This document shows, one piece after another, positions 25,238-33,066 of a stretch of 35,773 bases of DNA. The position numbers and the translations under genes are program-made. The DNA is from Prosthecobacter sp. (GTDB lineage Bacteria; Verrucomicrobiota; Verrucomicrobiia; Verrucomicrobiales; Verrucomicrobiaceae), in NCBI GenBank assembly GCA_030827515.1, contig JAUREI010000018.1, positions 1 to 35,773 of the forward strand, in the 5' to 3' direction. The notes under the pieces were generated by a model that was not told the origin of the DNA, did not search any database, and was given only the letters and a program-made list of their open reading frames with translations. The number at the start of each line of letters is the position of its first letter. The stretch's first letter is position 1.

Positions 25238-26590
25238 TCAGCGGACGCGGATGGTTTTTTCCTCGGCATCCATCTCGGCTTCCCAGCGGGCCAGACGGGC
25301 CTTGAGTTCGTGCAGGATCTCGGGGTGGCGCCAGACGAGGTTGCTGCGTTCGCCGGGGTCGTCGGCGAGATTGAAGAGCAGGTCCATGCTGCCGCCGTCA
25401 TTGACATACTTCCAGGGGCCGCGGCGGATTGCCTTCATCTTGCGGTTGGTGCGGTCCATGCGCCAGCAGAGGTCACGTTCCGGTGCGGCGGCCGCATCGC
25501 GAATCAGCGGCAGCAGGTCGATGCCATCCAGGGGGCGGTCGGCCGGCAACTCGAGGCCGGCGGCCTTCAGGAACGTGGCGTGCAGGTCCATCGTGATGGC
25601 GGGCGTCCCGCAGGTGGTGCCCTTGGGCAGACGCGCCGGCCAGCGCATCAGGCAGGGCACCCGGATGCCACCCTCCCAGAGGGTGGCCTTGTGATGGAAA
25701 AACGGCGCGTTGCTGGCATAGCGCTCGCCGCCGTTGTCGCTGGAGAACACGAAGAGCGTGTTGTCGGCGACGCCCTGTTTTTCCAGTTCCTCGAGCAGCA
25801 GGCCGACGCCGCGGTCGACGCGTTCCAGCATGGCCTTGTAGATCGACCGGCTGCCCTCGAGCATGTTGGCCTTGGTGACCGCCGGCGTGTCCGGTGCGTC
25901 AGGCGGTTGGAAGGGGGCGTGCAGGGCCAGGTGGGGCACGTACAGGAAGAAGGGCTTGCGGGTGTGCTCGCGCACGAAGCGAACAGCCCGCTCGTTGACG
26001 AGGTCGGTGAAGTAGCCCTCGGTCTTCACCGGTCGCAGGCCGTCCCTCAAGGCCTGGGTGCCGTCGTAATAATGGTGACGGTAGTAGTCCGCGTGCCCCA
26101 GCAGTTCGCCAAAGTATTCGTCAAAACCGCGATGGAGGGGATTGTACATCTCCTTGTAGCCGAGGTGCCACTTGCCGAAGGCGCCAGTCGCGTAACCGGC
26201 GCCATGCAGGCGCTGGGCGACGGTGGTTTCACCGTCGGGCAGGCCAAGGCCGTGGATGTCCGGTTCCGGCACCCAGTCCTCGCCGACGCGCCGCCATTGC
26301 TCGACCTGGTAGCCGAAGGCAAATTCAATGCCGGTGCGCTGCTGCCAGCGGCCGGTCATGAAGCCGACGCGTGTCGGCGTGCACACCGGTGCATTGGCAT
26401 AAAAATCGGTGAAGCGAACTCCTTCGCTGGCGAGACGGTCGATGTTCGGTGTGAGAATGTCCTGGCTGCCGGTGCAGCCGAGGTCGCCGTAGCCCATGTC
26501 GTCGGCCAGCACGAAAATGATGTTGGGCGGGCTTGCCGCCTGGATGACGGTGGTCAGAGCGAGCAGGGCTGAGGCGAGACGCGGGAGCAT
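25238..26590 (-). CDS. Secreted type I sulfatase
   Basis: A 450-residue protein with a signal peptide (LPRLASALLALTTVIQAAS) ending just before the sulfatase start PPNIIFVLADDMGYGDLGCTG (metal-binding Asp30 and Asp31). The formylglycine signature is C70-T-P-T-R74 in NAPVCTPTRVGFMTG, matching the CxPxR recognised by formylglycine-generating enzyme. Further blocks: AQRLHGAGYATGAFGKWHLGY, and VFSSDNGGERY with the second metal site. These enzymes remove sulfate esters from polysaccharides or glycolipids. It lies 82 bp downstream of the DUF1549/1553 gene start and 48 bp from the PAP2 gene, all minus strand. No sulfatase-maturase gene is present in the window. Confidence 0.93.
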   Translation of the reverse strand: MLPRLASALLALTTVIQAASPPNIIFVLADDMGYGDLGCTGSQDILTPNIDRLASEGVRFTDFYANAPVCTPTRVGFMTGRWQQRTGIEFAFGYQVEQWRRVGEDWVPEPDIHGLGLPDGETTVAQRLHGAGYATGAFGKWHLGYKEMYNPLHRGFDEYFGELLGHADYYRHHYYDGTQALRDGLRPVKTEGYFTDLVNERAVRFVREHTRKPFFLYVPHLALHAPFQPPDAPDTPAVTKANMLEGSRSIYKAMLERVDRGVGLLLEELEKQGVADNTLFVFSSDNGGERYASNAPFFHHKATLWEGGIRVPCLMRWPARLPKGTTCGTPAITMDLHATFLKAAGLELPADRPLDGIDLLPLIRDAAAAPERDLCWRMDRTNRKMKAIRRGPWKYVNDGGSMDLLFNLADDPGERSNLVWRHPEILHELKARLARWEAEMDAEEKTIRVR

Positions 26591-26638
26591 GGGGCAGCAT
26601 AAGCCGCAGCGTGTCCGCCCGGCAACCCGGAAACTGAC

Positions 26639-27262
26639 TCAGGCGCGCAAGGCTCTTCGCCGGGCAAGCCAGGAAAGGCCGCTGCGGACGAGCAGCACGG
26701 CACACCAACCCACCAGCAGGCCGATGCCGGCCGAGGGCACCACGTCACTTGGCCAGTGGGCCCCGACGTAGACGCGCGAGTAGCCGACCAGTGCGGCCAG
26801 GAGAAAGGCGAAGGCTCCCCAGACGCGGCGGAAATGGGCGATCACCATGGCGACTGCGAACAGGTTGATCGTGTGGCTGCTCGGGAAGGACTTGCCATGG
26901 TCGACCTTTTTGGGGCGGCCGGGATGCTGCACCGGCGGTTTGAAGAGGCGGATGAATTCCGGCCAGCCCTTGCCGAGATCACGGGTGACCACCTCGGTCA
27001 TCGAATCCTGCGGGCGCACGCGGCCGACGATGTGCTTGAGAGTGTGCGACACCACGCCGTCACCCAGGCAGATCGCCACGGCGGTGCAGAGCAGGAACTG
27101 CCGACCCGCACGGCCACCCCTCCAAAAGATCCAGACACTGGCAACGACCAGCAGCGGCAACCAGGCGTGGATGGAAGACACCGCCGGCATGAGCCAGTCA
27201 AGGAAGGGATGCGTCCACTCCTGGTTGATGTGCTGAAGCCATTGCCGGTCCCACTCCATCAT
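26639..27262 (-). CDS. PAP2-family phosphatase, membrane
   Basis: A 207-residue integral membrane protein with about five hydrophobic segments (residues 31-47, 56-72, 132-144, 146-160, 178-195). The three PAP2 motifs are present: KxxxxxxRP as K76-HIVGRVRP, PSSHT at 128-131 (in place of the usual PSGH), and SRxxxxxHxxxD as SRVYVGAHWPSD (Arg163, His169, Asp173). Members dephosphorylate undecaprenyl pyrophosphate, phosphatidate or lipid A at the membrane's outer face. Its ATG overlaps the stop of the GT39 gene by 4 bp, so the two are translated together. That pairing favours a lipid carrier or lipid A modification role; the choice is inference. Confidence 0.9.
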   Translation of the reverse strand: MMEWDRQWLQHINQEWTHPFLDWLMPAVSSIHAWLPLLVVASVWIFWRGGRAGRQFLLCTAVAICLGDGVVSHTLKHIVGRVRPQDSMTEVVTRDLGKGWPEFIRLFKPPVQHPGRPKKVDHGKSFPSSHTINLFAVAMVIAHFRRVWGAFAFLLAALVGYSRVYVGAHWPSDVVPSAGIGLLVGWCAVLLVRSGLSWLARRRALRA

Positions 27263-28836
27263 GAGCCGCCGCCTCCGGGTTTCTGCCAGGAAAGCAGGTT
27301 GTGACCGAGGAAGACATCGTAGGCGCGCAGGCCGCCGCCCGACATACTGACTTCCACCCGTCCCAGGTTTTCCACCGTCTGGAAGCGCTCAGCCAGTCGG
27401 AGTCCCAGAGGATGTGACTCGGCCTTGCCCGCCTGCAGGATGAGGGCGTCCTGGCCCAGGCGTTCCTCAGGCCCAGGCCAGACATCATACTGCGAGTCGA
27501 CCTTCCCCGACTTGTTCCAGCAGTAAACCCTCGGTTTCTGGGGCATGGAAAAGGCGAGTTGGGCGGCGTCGTAGCGGTAGCCGGCGACCAAGACAAAGGT
27601 CTGTGAGGGGTTTGGCACCTGCTCCAGGAAAGCCCCCGCCTGCCGGCCGGCTTCACGCCAGCCCTGCATGTCGGCGAGTTTCTTGTGGCCGCGCAGCGGG
27701 CTGAGCAGGAGGACGACGAGACCCAGATGCAGCAGCAGGGTGATGACGGCGGCCGTGCGAAGGCTGGCGCGACGCCAGGCGGGTCCGGCGGCGGGAACGC
27801 CGGTCAGACGACCGTCCAGCCACGCGGCGGCAAGCAGGAACAGCGGCAGGTAGAACACGGCGGGCCAGTTCGGATTGATGTGCTGACGCAGGGACAGCAG
27901 CAGAAAACCGGCAAGCGGCACAACGGAGAACACCAGCAAAAAGCGTTCCCGACGGCCCAGGGCGCGCCAGTGGCGCAGTCCGAGCCAGGCGACGACCGCG
28001 AGGGCGGCAAAGGTCACCGGTGTGTAGACCAGGGCCTGCACGGCCGGGAACTCGAGGGTGCGTGCCAGCCAGTCACCCACACCCAGGTTCTCGCTGTCGA
28101 AGTGATGTTTCGTGTGTTCCAAGGTGATCCAGTGGTGCTGTCGATTCCACTCCAGCACGGGCGTCAGGCAGGCTGCACCGGCGAGCAGGGCCAGCCAGAG
28201 TTTCGGCTGGCGCAGCAGGGCGTGATCGGGCGCGGAAACCAGGGCGAAGAGCACCAGCAGAAGCGGAAAGACCAGCATCATCTGCTTGCTCAGCACCCCG
28301 AAGCCGATGGCCAGACCGAGGCCGACCCAAGCAGCCCACGGCCGGGGGTGTTCCGTCGCCCGCCAGGCGCAGAGCAGGGCGATACTCCAGGCCAGAAGCA
28401 GGGGAGCGTCGATGGTGAAAAACAGGTTCAGGCCGGCATTGCCGGGTGTCAGCACCAGCAGACAGGCGGCCAGAAAGGCGGTGCGGGCGCCATACAACCG
28501 GCGCGCCAGCGCAAAGGTCACGGCCAGCGTCAGCGTGCCAAACAGAAGCGGGGCGATGCGGATGCCCCAGGCCGCGTTACCGCTCCACCGGCCCACCAAG
28601 GCCATCAGCCAGCCAATCATGGGGGGTTTGCTGAAGTAGCCCCAATCCGGCCTCCGCCCCCAGTCCCAGTAGTAGGCCTCGTCGCCCAGCAGGTCGGCTT
28701 GATGACTGAAAAACAGCGCAAATCCCAACCGAAACAGGAACAGTCCGGTCAGCAGCCAGCCGAAGCGGCGCGACCAGAGAACAGCGTCGGCCTGTGATTC
28801 AATCGGTTTCAAGGTGAAAGCATAGGCACGAACCAT
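27259..28836 (-). CDS. GT39-type (ArnT-like) membrane glycosyltransferase
   Basis: A 525-residue polytopic protein. The start is ATG 28834-28836; the codon before it, a TTG, is an alternative. After a short cytoplasmic N-terminus there are about ten hydrophobic segments. The first periplasmic loop contains LLGDEAYYWDWGRRPDWGYFSKPPMIGWLM, where the DEAYYWDW acidic motif and KPP are the catalytic-site features of GT39/PMT and ArnT family enzymes. They transfer sugars from polyprenyl-phosphate donors to lipid or protein on the periplasmic side. The C-terminal domain (about residues 385-525) is soluble and ends in RVEVSMSGGGLRAYDVFLG. It is co-transcribed with the PAP2 phosphatase (4-bp overlap) and separated from purQ by a terminator. 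Confidence 0.88.
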   Translation of the reverse strand: MVRAYAFTLKPIESQADAVLWSRRFGWLLTGLFLFRLGFALFFSHQADLLGDEAYYWDWGRRPDWGYFSKPPMIGWLMALVGRWSGNAAWGIRIAPLLFGTLTLAVTFALARRLYGARTAFLAACLLVLTPGNAGLNLFFTIDAPLLLAWSIALLCAWRATEHPRPWAAWVGLGLAIGFGVLSKQMMLVFPLLLVLFALVSAPDHALLRQPKLWLALLAGAACLTPVLEWNRQHHWITLEHTKHHFDSENLGVGDWLARTLEFPAVQALVYTPVTFAALAVVAWLGLRHWRALGRRERFLLVFSVVPLAGFLLLSLRQHINPNWPAVFYLPLFLLAAAWLDGRLTGVPAAGPAWRRASLRTAAVITLLLHLGLVVLLLSPLRGHKKLADMQGWREAGRQAGAFLEQVPNPSQTFVLVAGYRYDAAQLAFSMPQKPRVYCWNKSGKVDSQYDVWPGPEERLGQDALILQAGKAESHPLGLRLAERFQTVENLGRVEVSMSGGGLRAYDVFLGHNLLSWQKPGGGGS

Positions 28837-28859
28837 CAACGCTCAAGTCCGCGAACCTC

Positions 28860-28892
28860 AAAAAAAGGTCATCTTGGGCAGCACTGCCCAAG
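28860..28892 (-). terminator. Rho-independent terminator of the purL-purQ unit
   Basis: CTTGGGC (28873-28879) pairs perfectly with GCCCAAG (28886-28892); the stem could extend by two more pairs. Read on the minus strand, the stem is followed by ATGACC and a run of seven T (28860-28866). It starts 3 bp after the purQ stop codon and ends before the GT39 start, so the purine genes and the GT39-PAP2 pair are probably separate units. Confidence 0.8.
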
Positions 28893-28895
28893 CGT

Positions 28896-29603
28896 TCAAA
28901 CGGCAAGAGCGTCAGCGACTCCCTTGAAGAAATAGTAACCCCAGCCCCGCTCCGCCTCCTGCCAGTCCGGGTCATAATGGGTCTGGCGGGCGATGAAGCG
29001 CTCCGGGTGGGGCATGAGGCCAAAGACCCGTCCGGTGGCATCCTGCAGGCCGGCGATGCCGGCGCTGGAGCCGTTGATGTCGGCGCCGTAAAGGAGGGCG
29101 GCGCGACCGTCCTTGACGTATTGCTCGGCGTCCCCCGATTCACCGACAAAGCGTCCCTCGGCATGGGCGACGGGCAGTTCGAACTGGTCCGGCAGAGCCT
29201 TGAGGAAAGGACTGGTGTCGCCATTCTTGCGCAGCGGCGCCCACCGGCAGAGAAAGCGGCCGCTGGTGTTGTGGATCAGGCTGCCACGCGGCAGCAGGCC
29301 CAGTTGGGTGAGGATCTGGAAGCCGTTGCAGATGCCGAGCACATGGCCGCCACGGTTCACGAACGCCTGCAGTTGCTCGCCGAGCTTGTGGCGGGTGACC
29401 AGGCGGGCAATGCGGCCGCTCATGACGTAGTCGCCATAGCTGAAGCCGCCGGAAAAGACGACGAGTGCGGCGCGGTCGAGTGCCTCGGGCTCAAGCCGGG
29501 CGACCGGCACGATCTCTGTCGTGAAGTCGGCGGCCTCCAGGGCGCGGGCGGTTTCGGCGTCGCAGTTGGTGCCGGGGAATTTGATGAGAAGGGCGTGGGG
29601 CAT
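28896..29603 (-). CDS. purQ: Phosphoribosylformylglycinamidine synthase, glutaminase subunit
   Basis: A 235-residue class I glutamine amidotransferase, the usual PurQ length. ATG 29601-29603 begins MPHALLIKFPGTNCDAETARALEAAD, a standard PurQ start. The catalytic triad is in place: the nucleophile Cys in VLGICNGFQIL, and His and Glu in LMPHPERF near residues 205-210. The segment FSGGFSYGDYVMSGRIAR is the oxyanion region. The protein supplies ammonia from glutamine to PurL, which makes FGAM in step four of purine synthesis. It starts 8 bp after the purL stop codon on the same strand, so the two subunits are co-translated. Transcription ends at the terminator just downstream. Confidence 0.97.
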   Translation of the reverse strand: MPHALLIKFPGTNCDAETARALEAADFTTEIVPVARLEPEALDRAALVVFSGGFSYGDYVMSGRIARLVTRHKLGEQLQAFVNRGGHVLGICNGFQILTQLGLLPRGSLIHNTSGRFLCRWAPLRKNGDTSPFLKALPDQFELPVAHAEGRFVGESGDAEQYVKDGRAALLYGADINGSSAGIAGLQDATGRVFGLMPHPERFIARQTHYDPDWQEAERGWGYYFFKGVADALAV

Positions 29604-29611
29604 GGGGCGAA

Positions 29612-32029
29612 TCAATAGTAGGGAGTGAGGCCGTTTTGCCAGAGCGGCTTCAGGTCGGCAAGGGCCGAGTCGACGAGGGTGGTTCCCCGGTGGGTGAGAT
29701 GCAGCCAGCGTTCCCCCGTGCTTTCGCCGATGACGACCGCGCCGGCGGCGACAACGCTGTCGACGTGTTCGGGGGGCACTTCGAGGATCAGGCGGCCTGG
29801 GGTCTCGCCAAAGAGAATTTCCGCCGGCGTGCATTCCTTGTCGGCCGGCACGTTTTCGAGTTCGACCTTGATCCCGGCCTTGCCGCTGAAGCCCATCTCG
29901 GCCAGAGCGACCGCGAGACCGCCTTCAGAGACATCGTGAGCGGCGAGAACGGCACCTTGCTTGACGAGTTCGTGGTAGCGTTCGTAGGCGGCCCAGGATT
30001 CGGCCTCGTCCCAGGTCGGGGCGCCGTCGAGGCCGGCCCCCTGGCTGTGGCGGGCGAAGACGCTGCCGCGCAGGCCGGGGGTGCAGCGGCCGAGCAGGCA
30101 GAGCTTGCTGCCGGCGCGGCGCAGCGAGGCGCCGGTGACGTGGCGGGCATCCTCGACGATCCCGAAACCACTGACCAGCAGGGTCACCGGGATGGAAACC
30201 GGGCCGTCCTCGGTGATGAAATAATTGTAGAAGCTGTCCTTGCCGGAGACGAAGGGAGCGCCGTAGGCGAGCGCGGCCTGGGCCATGCCCTTGGTGCATT
30301 CCACCAGGGCGCCGAGTTCGCGCTCGTTGTCCGGGTTGCCCATGCAGAAGTTGTCGAGGATGGCAATGCGGCGCGGGTTGGCGCCCATGGCAACAAGCTG
30401 GCGGACGCATTCGTCGACGCAGGCACGACCCATGGCGTGCGGGTCGTTTTTGCCCCACTCGGGCAGCAGGGCGCAGGCGAGGGCGACCAGCTGGTCGCTG
30501 CCGTCGACGCGGATCACCGAGCCGTCCTGCGGTGCGTCGCCGCTGGCACCGGCCAGCGGCTTGAGCACAGTGTTGCCCTGAACTTCGTGGTCGTATTCGC
30601 GGATGATTGGCTCGCGCGAGACGATCGCGAAGTCGGCGAGCAGGGTCTTGAGCACCTGAGTCCAGGATTCGGGACGCATGGCAACCTTCGGATTGCGGGC
30701 GACGGTTTGGCGCCAGTGCGCGCGCAACTCGCGGCGCGGCGCGCCGTGCAGTTTCTCCACCGGCAGGTCGCAGACGGCCTCGCCGTGATGCCAGACCTTG
30801 AGGCGCTTGCTGCCATCGGCCTTGGCGAGGGTGAAGATCTCCGTCTGCCAGGTGTCGGCCAGTTCCTGCAGTTGGGGCAGGTGCTTCTCCTCAACGGCAA
30901 GCACCATGCGCTCTTGGGATTCGGAAATGAACACCTGCCAGCTTTCCAGGCCTGGCTCCTTAAGCGGGACGTTTTCCAGCCAGACGTCGCCGCCCACCTC
31001 GCTGAGCATTTCGCCCGCGGCGCTGGAGAAGCCGCCGGCACCGCAGTCGGTGACAAATTCAATGAGGCCGGCCGCGCGCGCGGCGAGGACGAAGTCGGCT
31101 GCCTTTTTTTCCTCGATCGGATTGCCGATCTGCACGGCGGTCTGGTCCTCCTCGTGGGAGTCGGTGGTCAATTCGGCGGAGGAGAAGGTGGCGCCCTTCA
31201 GGCCGTCCTTGCCGGTGCGGCCGCCGGCCGCGATCAGCAGGTGCCCCGGTTTCACCTCCTTGGCGATGTCCTGAATCGGGATGATGCCGGCGGTGCCGCA
31301 GAAGACGAGCGGGTTGTAGATGAAGCTCTCATCGAACTGGATGGCGCCGTTCACCGTCGGGATGCCCATGCGATTGCCATAATCGCGCACGCCACGAACG
31401 ACGCCCCGCAGAATGCCAAGCGGATGAATGACGTCCTTCGCCCTGAGATCCTCCTGACGGGTGTCGGGCGGTCCAAAGCAGAAGACGTCGAGCGAAGCCA
31501 CCGGCTTGGCCCCCTTGCCGGCGCCAAGGATGTCGCGGATGACCCCCCCGAGACCGGTGTTGGCCCCCGCATAGGGTTCAATCGCGCTAGGGTGGTTGTG
31601 GGTCTCGACCTTCAGGCAGACCGCCTTGTCGGCGTCGAGCTTCACGAAACCGGCATTGTCGACGAAGGCGCCAAGCACAAAGTCGGGCTTCTCCGCCATG
31701 ATCTTCTCGGTGACCGAACGCACGTAGGTCTTGAACAGGCTGTCGACCTCCTCGTCGGCGCCGTCGAGCGTATGACGGATGCGGGCGTTGAAGATGCGGT
31801 GCTTGCAGTGCTCGCTCCAGGTCTGGGCAATGACCTCGAGCTCAACGTCCGTCGGGTCGCGGCCCTCGGCGTCAAACAGGTCGCGCACGGCCTCCATGTC
31901 CGCGCGGGACAGGGAAAGTTTCATCTGCTTGGAAAGTTCGAGCAGGCGGTCGGCGTCGAGGTCGCGAACCGGGATCGTGCGGAAAACCGCACGTTCAGTG
32001 CGGGGGGCGGAAGAGGGGGCGGATTGCAA
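29612..32029 (-). CDS. purL: Phosphoribosylformylglycinamidine synthase, synthetase subunit
   Basis: A protein of about 805 residues, the small-PurL type that works with separate PurQ and usually PurS. Blocks in order: VELEVIAQTWSEHCKHRIFNARI, VCLKVETHNHPSAIEPYAGANTGLGGVIRDILG (ATP/substrate loop), GGRTGKDGLKGATFSS, CGAGGFSSAAGEMLSE, and in the C-terminal half GSDQLVALACALLPEW, CVDECVRQLVAMGANP and VSEGGLAVALAEMGFSGKAG. The frame starts at TTG 32027-32029 (N-terminus QSAPSSAPRTERAVFRTIPVRD); there is no in-frame ATG until about residue 36, which would cut into conserved sequence. TTG is therefore the best start but is not certain. No purS gene is visible between or beside purL and purQ. Confidence 0.95.
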   Translation of the reverse strand: MQSAPSSAPRTERAVFRTIPVRDLDADRLLELSKQMKLSLSRADMEAVRDLFDAEGRDPTDVELEVIAQTWSEHCKHRIFNARIRHTLDGADEEVDSLFKTYVRSVTEKIMAEKPDFVLGAFVDNAGFVKLDADKAVCLKVETHNHPSAIEPYAGANTGLGGVIRDILGAGKGAKPVASLDVFCFGPPDTRQEDLRAKDVIHPLGILRGVVRGVRDYGNRMGIPTVNGAIQFDESFIYNPLVFCGTAGIIPIQDIAKEVKPGHLLIAAGGRTGKDGLKGATFSSAELTTDSHEEDQTAVQIGNPIEEKKAADFVLAARAAGLIEFVTDCGAGGFSSAAGEMLSEVGGDVWLENVPLKEPGLESWQVFISESQERMVLAVEEKHLPQLQELADTWQTEIFTLAKADGSKRLKVWHHGEAVCDLPVEKLHGAPRRELRAHWRQTVARNPKVAMRPESWTQVLKTLLADFAIVSREPIIREYDHEVQGNTVLKPLAGASGDAPQDGSVIRVDGSDQLVALACALLPEWGKNDPHAMGRACVDECVRQLVAMGANPRRIAILDNFCMGNPDNERELGALVECTKGMAQAALAYGAPFVSGKDSFYNYFITEDGPVSIPVTLLVSGFGIVEDARHVTGASLRRAGSKLCLLGRCTPGLRGSVFARHSQGAGLDGAPTWDEAESWAAYERYHELVKQGAVLAAHDVSEGGLAVALAEMGFSGKAGIKVELENVPADKECTPAEILFGETPGRLILEVPPEHVDSVVAAGAVVIGESTGERWLHLTHRGTTLVDSALADLKPLWQNGLTPYY

Positions 32030-32105
32030 GGCGTGGGGAAGGTTGACTCGGCATGAACCGATTTGGCGAGAAAACCGGACCGGTCAACGGCGGAGGCGCC
32101 GGGCT

Positions 32106-32663
32106 TCAGATCATCCCCAGCTTCATCTTGCCCTCAACCGAGATCATGCCCTGATTCCATGGCGGATCCCAGACCAGTTCAACAACGGCGTCATCCATGT
32201 CCTCGATGGTCATGATCCGGCTTTGGGCGTCGGCGGCGATGGTCGGTCCCATGCCGCAGCCCGGGGCAGTGAGGGTCATCTTGACGACGGCGCGGTTTGT
32301 GCCGTCTTCGGTGGCCTCGATGTGGCAGTCATAGACGAGGCCGAGATCGACGATGTTGACCGGAATTTCCGGGTCATAGACGTTCTTTAGCTGGTTCCAG
32401 ACGGCACCCTCCAGTTCGCTGGCATCCTCGGGCACGTTGGAGGAAGTGCTCTCCGACTCCCTGCGCGCGGCCTCGGGATCAATGCCGAGCGCGTCCGCGT
32501 CCTTGGCGGCGATGCGGGCGAGGCCGAAGTCCGTTGCGACCGTGTAGGTGCCACCGAGCGACTGAGTGATGATCACCTTCATGCCCAGCGGCAGCTTGAT
32601 GGCGTCGCCGCTGGGAATCTGGATGGCGTCGACTTCGCGTTTGAGTTCGAGGGAAGAATGCAT
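32106..32663 (-). CDS. sufT: Fe-S cluster assembly protein SufT (MIP18/DUF59 family)
   Basis: A 185-residue protein. The ATG at 32661-32663 (MHSSLELKREVDAIQIPSGDAIKLPLGMKVIITQSLGGTYTV) gives the N-terminal extension that is specific to SufT. The DUF59 domain occupies about residues 85-185: WNQLKNVYDPEIPVNIVDLGLVYDCHI, and TLTAPGCGMGPTIAADAQSRI with the conserved Cys. SufT assists maturation of Fe-S proteins in the cytoplasm and is often next to suf genes, which are absent here. The stop lies 76 bp upstream of the purL start on the same strand, so it may be co-transcribed with purL-purQ. The control region between sufT and infC is divergent. Confidence 0.93.
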   Translation of the reverse strand: MHSSLELKREVDAIQIPSGDAIKLPLGMKVIITQSLGGTYTVATDFGLARIAAKDADALGIDPEAARRESESTSSNVPEDASELEGAVWNQLKNVYDPEIPVNIVDLGLVYDCHIEATEDGTNRAVVKMTLTAPGCGMGPTIAADAQSRIMTIEDMDDAVVELVWDPPWNQGMISVEGKMKLGMI

Positions 32664-32793
32664 GGTGGTGGGACCGGTGGCGCCGGCTTGGGCGATTGGC
32701 AATGACCGAACCGCAATCATGGCTTCATACCGCACGGCAGCGTTCTGTAAAGCCCGGGGCGGGGGTCGCGGGGTGACTTTGCCGGAAAACCTC

Positions 32794-32822
32794 TTGCCCC
32801 CCGCTAAGAAATTGGCTATTTT
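32794..32822 (+). promoter_or_regulatory. Candidate sigma-70 promoter for infC
   Basis: TTGCCC (32794-32799), a 17-bp spacer and TATTTT (32817-32822) form a fair sigma-70-like pair in the intergenic region, and the local sequence is AT-richer than its surroundings. The transcript would have a leader of about 240 nt before the AUU start, which contains the hairpins described below. No other pair is as good, but this is a match by eye only. Confidence 0.35.
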
Positions 32823-32856
32823 TACGTATCTACTGCAAGGCGGTGCCTTCCGCCCT

Positions 32857-32899
32857 GGCAGGGCAGGATTTCAAACTCCTGCGTTGCCGCCCCGTTTTT
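32857..32899 (+). promoter_or_regulatory. Terminator-like hairpin in the infC leader (candidate attenuator)
   Basis: GGCAGGGCAGGA (32857-32868) and TCCTGCGTTGCC (32877-32888) form a 12-position stem with one mismatch, one G-U pair and an 8-nt loop. Six bases later comes TTTTT (32895-32899). A preceding small hairpin, GGCGG/CCGCC (32840-32854), could compete, because its GGCGG can also pair with CCGCC at 32887-32891. The arrangement resembles an attenuator; it lies about 170 nt before the infC start. Confidence 0.4.
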
Positions 32900-33019
32900 C
32901 TCCGCATGACAGCCCACACGAATCCTTCCAAACGCCCGCATGATCGGGCAGGGGAGCGGTTGTCCATGCCATCCAGGGTTCGCATGGCTTGATTCGTCTG
33001 CCACCGTGCCCGCACGCCT

Positions 33020-33043
33020 TTCAAAGACCCATGGTTCTTTGAA
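33020..33043 (+). promoter_or_regulatory. Perfect hairpin just upstream of the infC ribosome site
   Basis: TTCAAAGA (33020-33027) pairs perfectly with TCTTTGAA (33036-33043) around an 8-nt loop. The stem ends 12 nt before the GGAGGT ribosome site. Such a hairpin could help control translation initiation of IF-3. Confidence 0.45.
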
Positions 33044-33055
33044 CTCAACCCACCC

Positions 33056-33061
33056 GGAGGT
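33056..33061 (+). promoter_or_regulatory. Ribosome binding site deciding the AUU start of infC
   Basis: GGAGGT is the strongest Shine-Dalgarno sequence in the neighbourhood and lies 5 nt before ATT 33067-33069. No ATG or GTG start follows within reach in frame; the next in-frame ATG is at 33316. This makes ATT (AUU) the start, as known for infC in many bacteria, where IF-3 discriminates against its own AUU codon and so limits its own synthesis. Confidence 0.85.
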
Positions 33062-33066
33062 TCCCC

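Noticed and set aside
25310-26572. A 420-codon open frame on the plus strand
   Set aside because: Antisense to the sulfatase gene and without family motifs.
29636-32056. An 806-codon open frame on the plus strand
   Set aside because: Antisense to purL over its whole length, without motifs; an effect of high-GC codon use.
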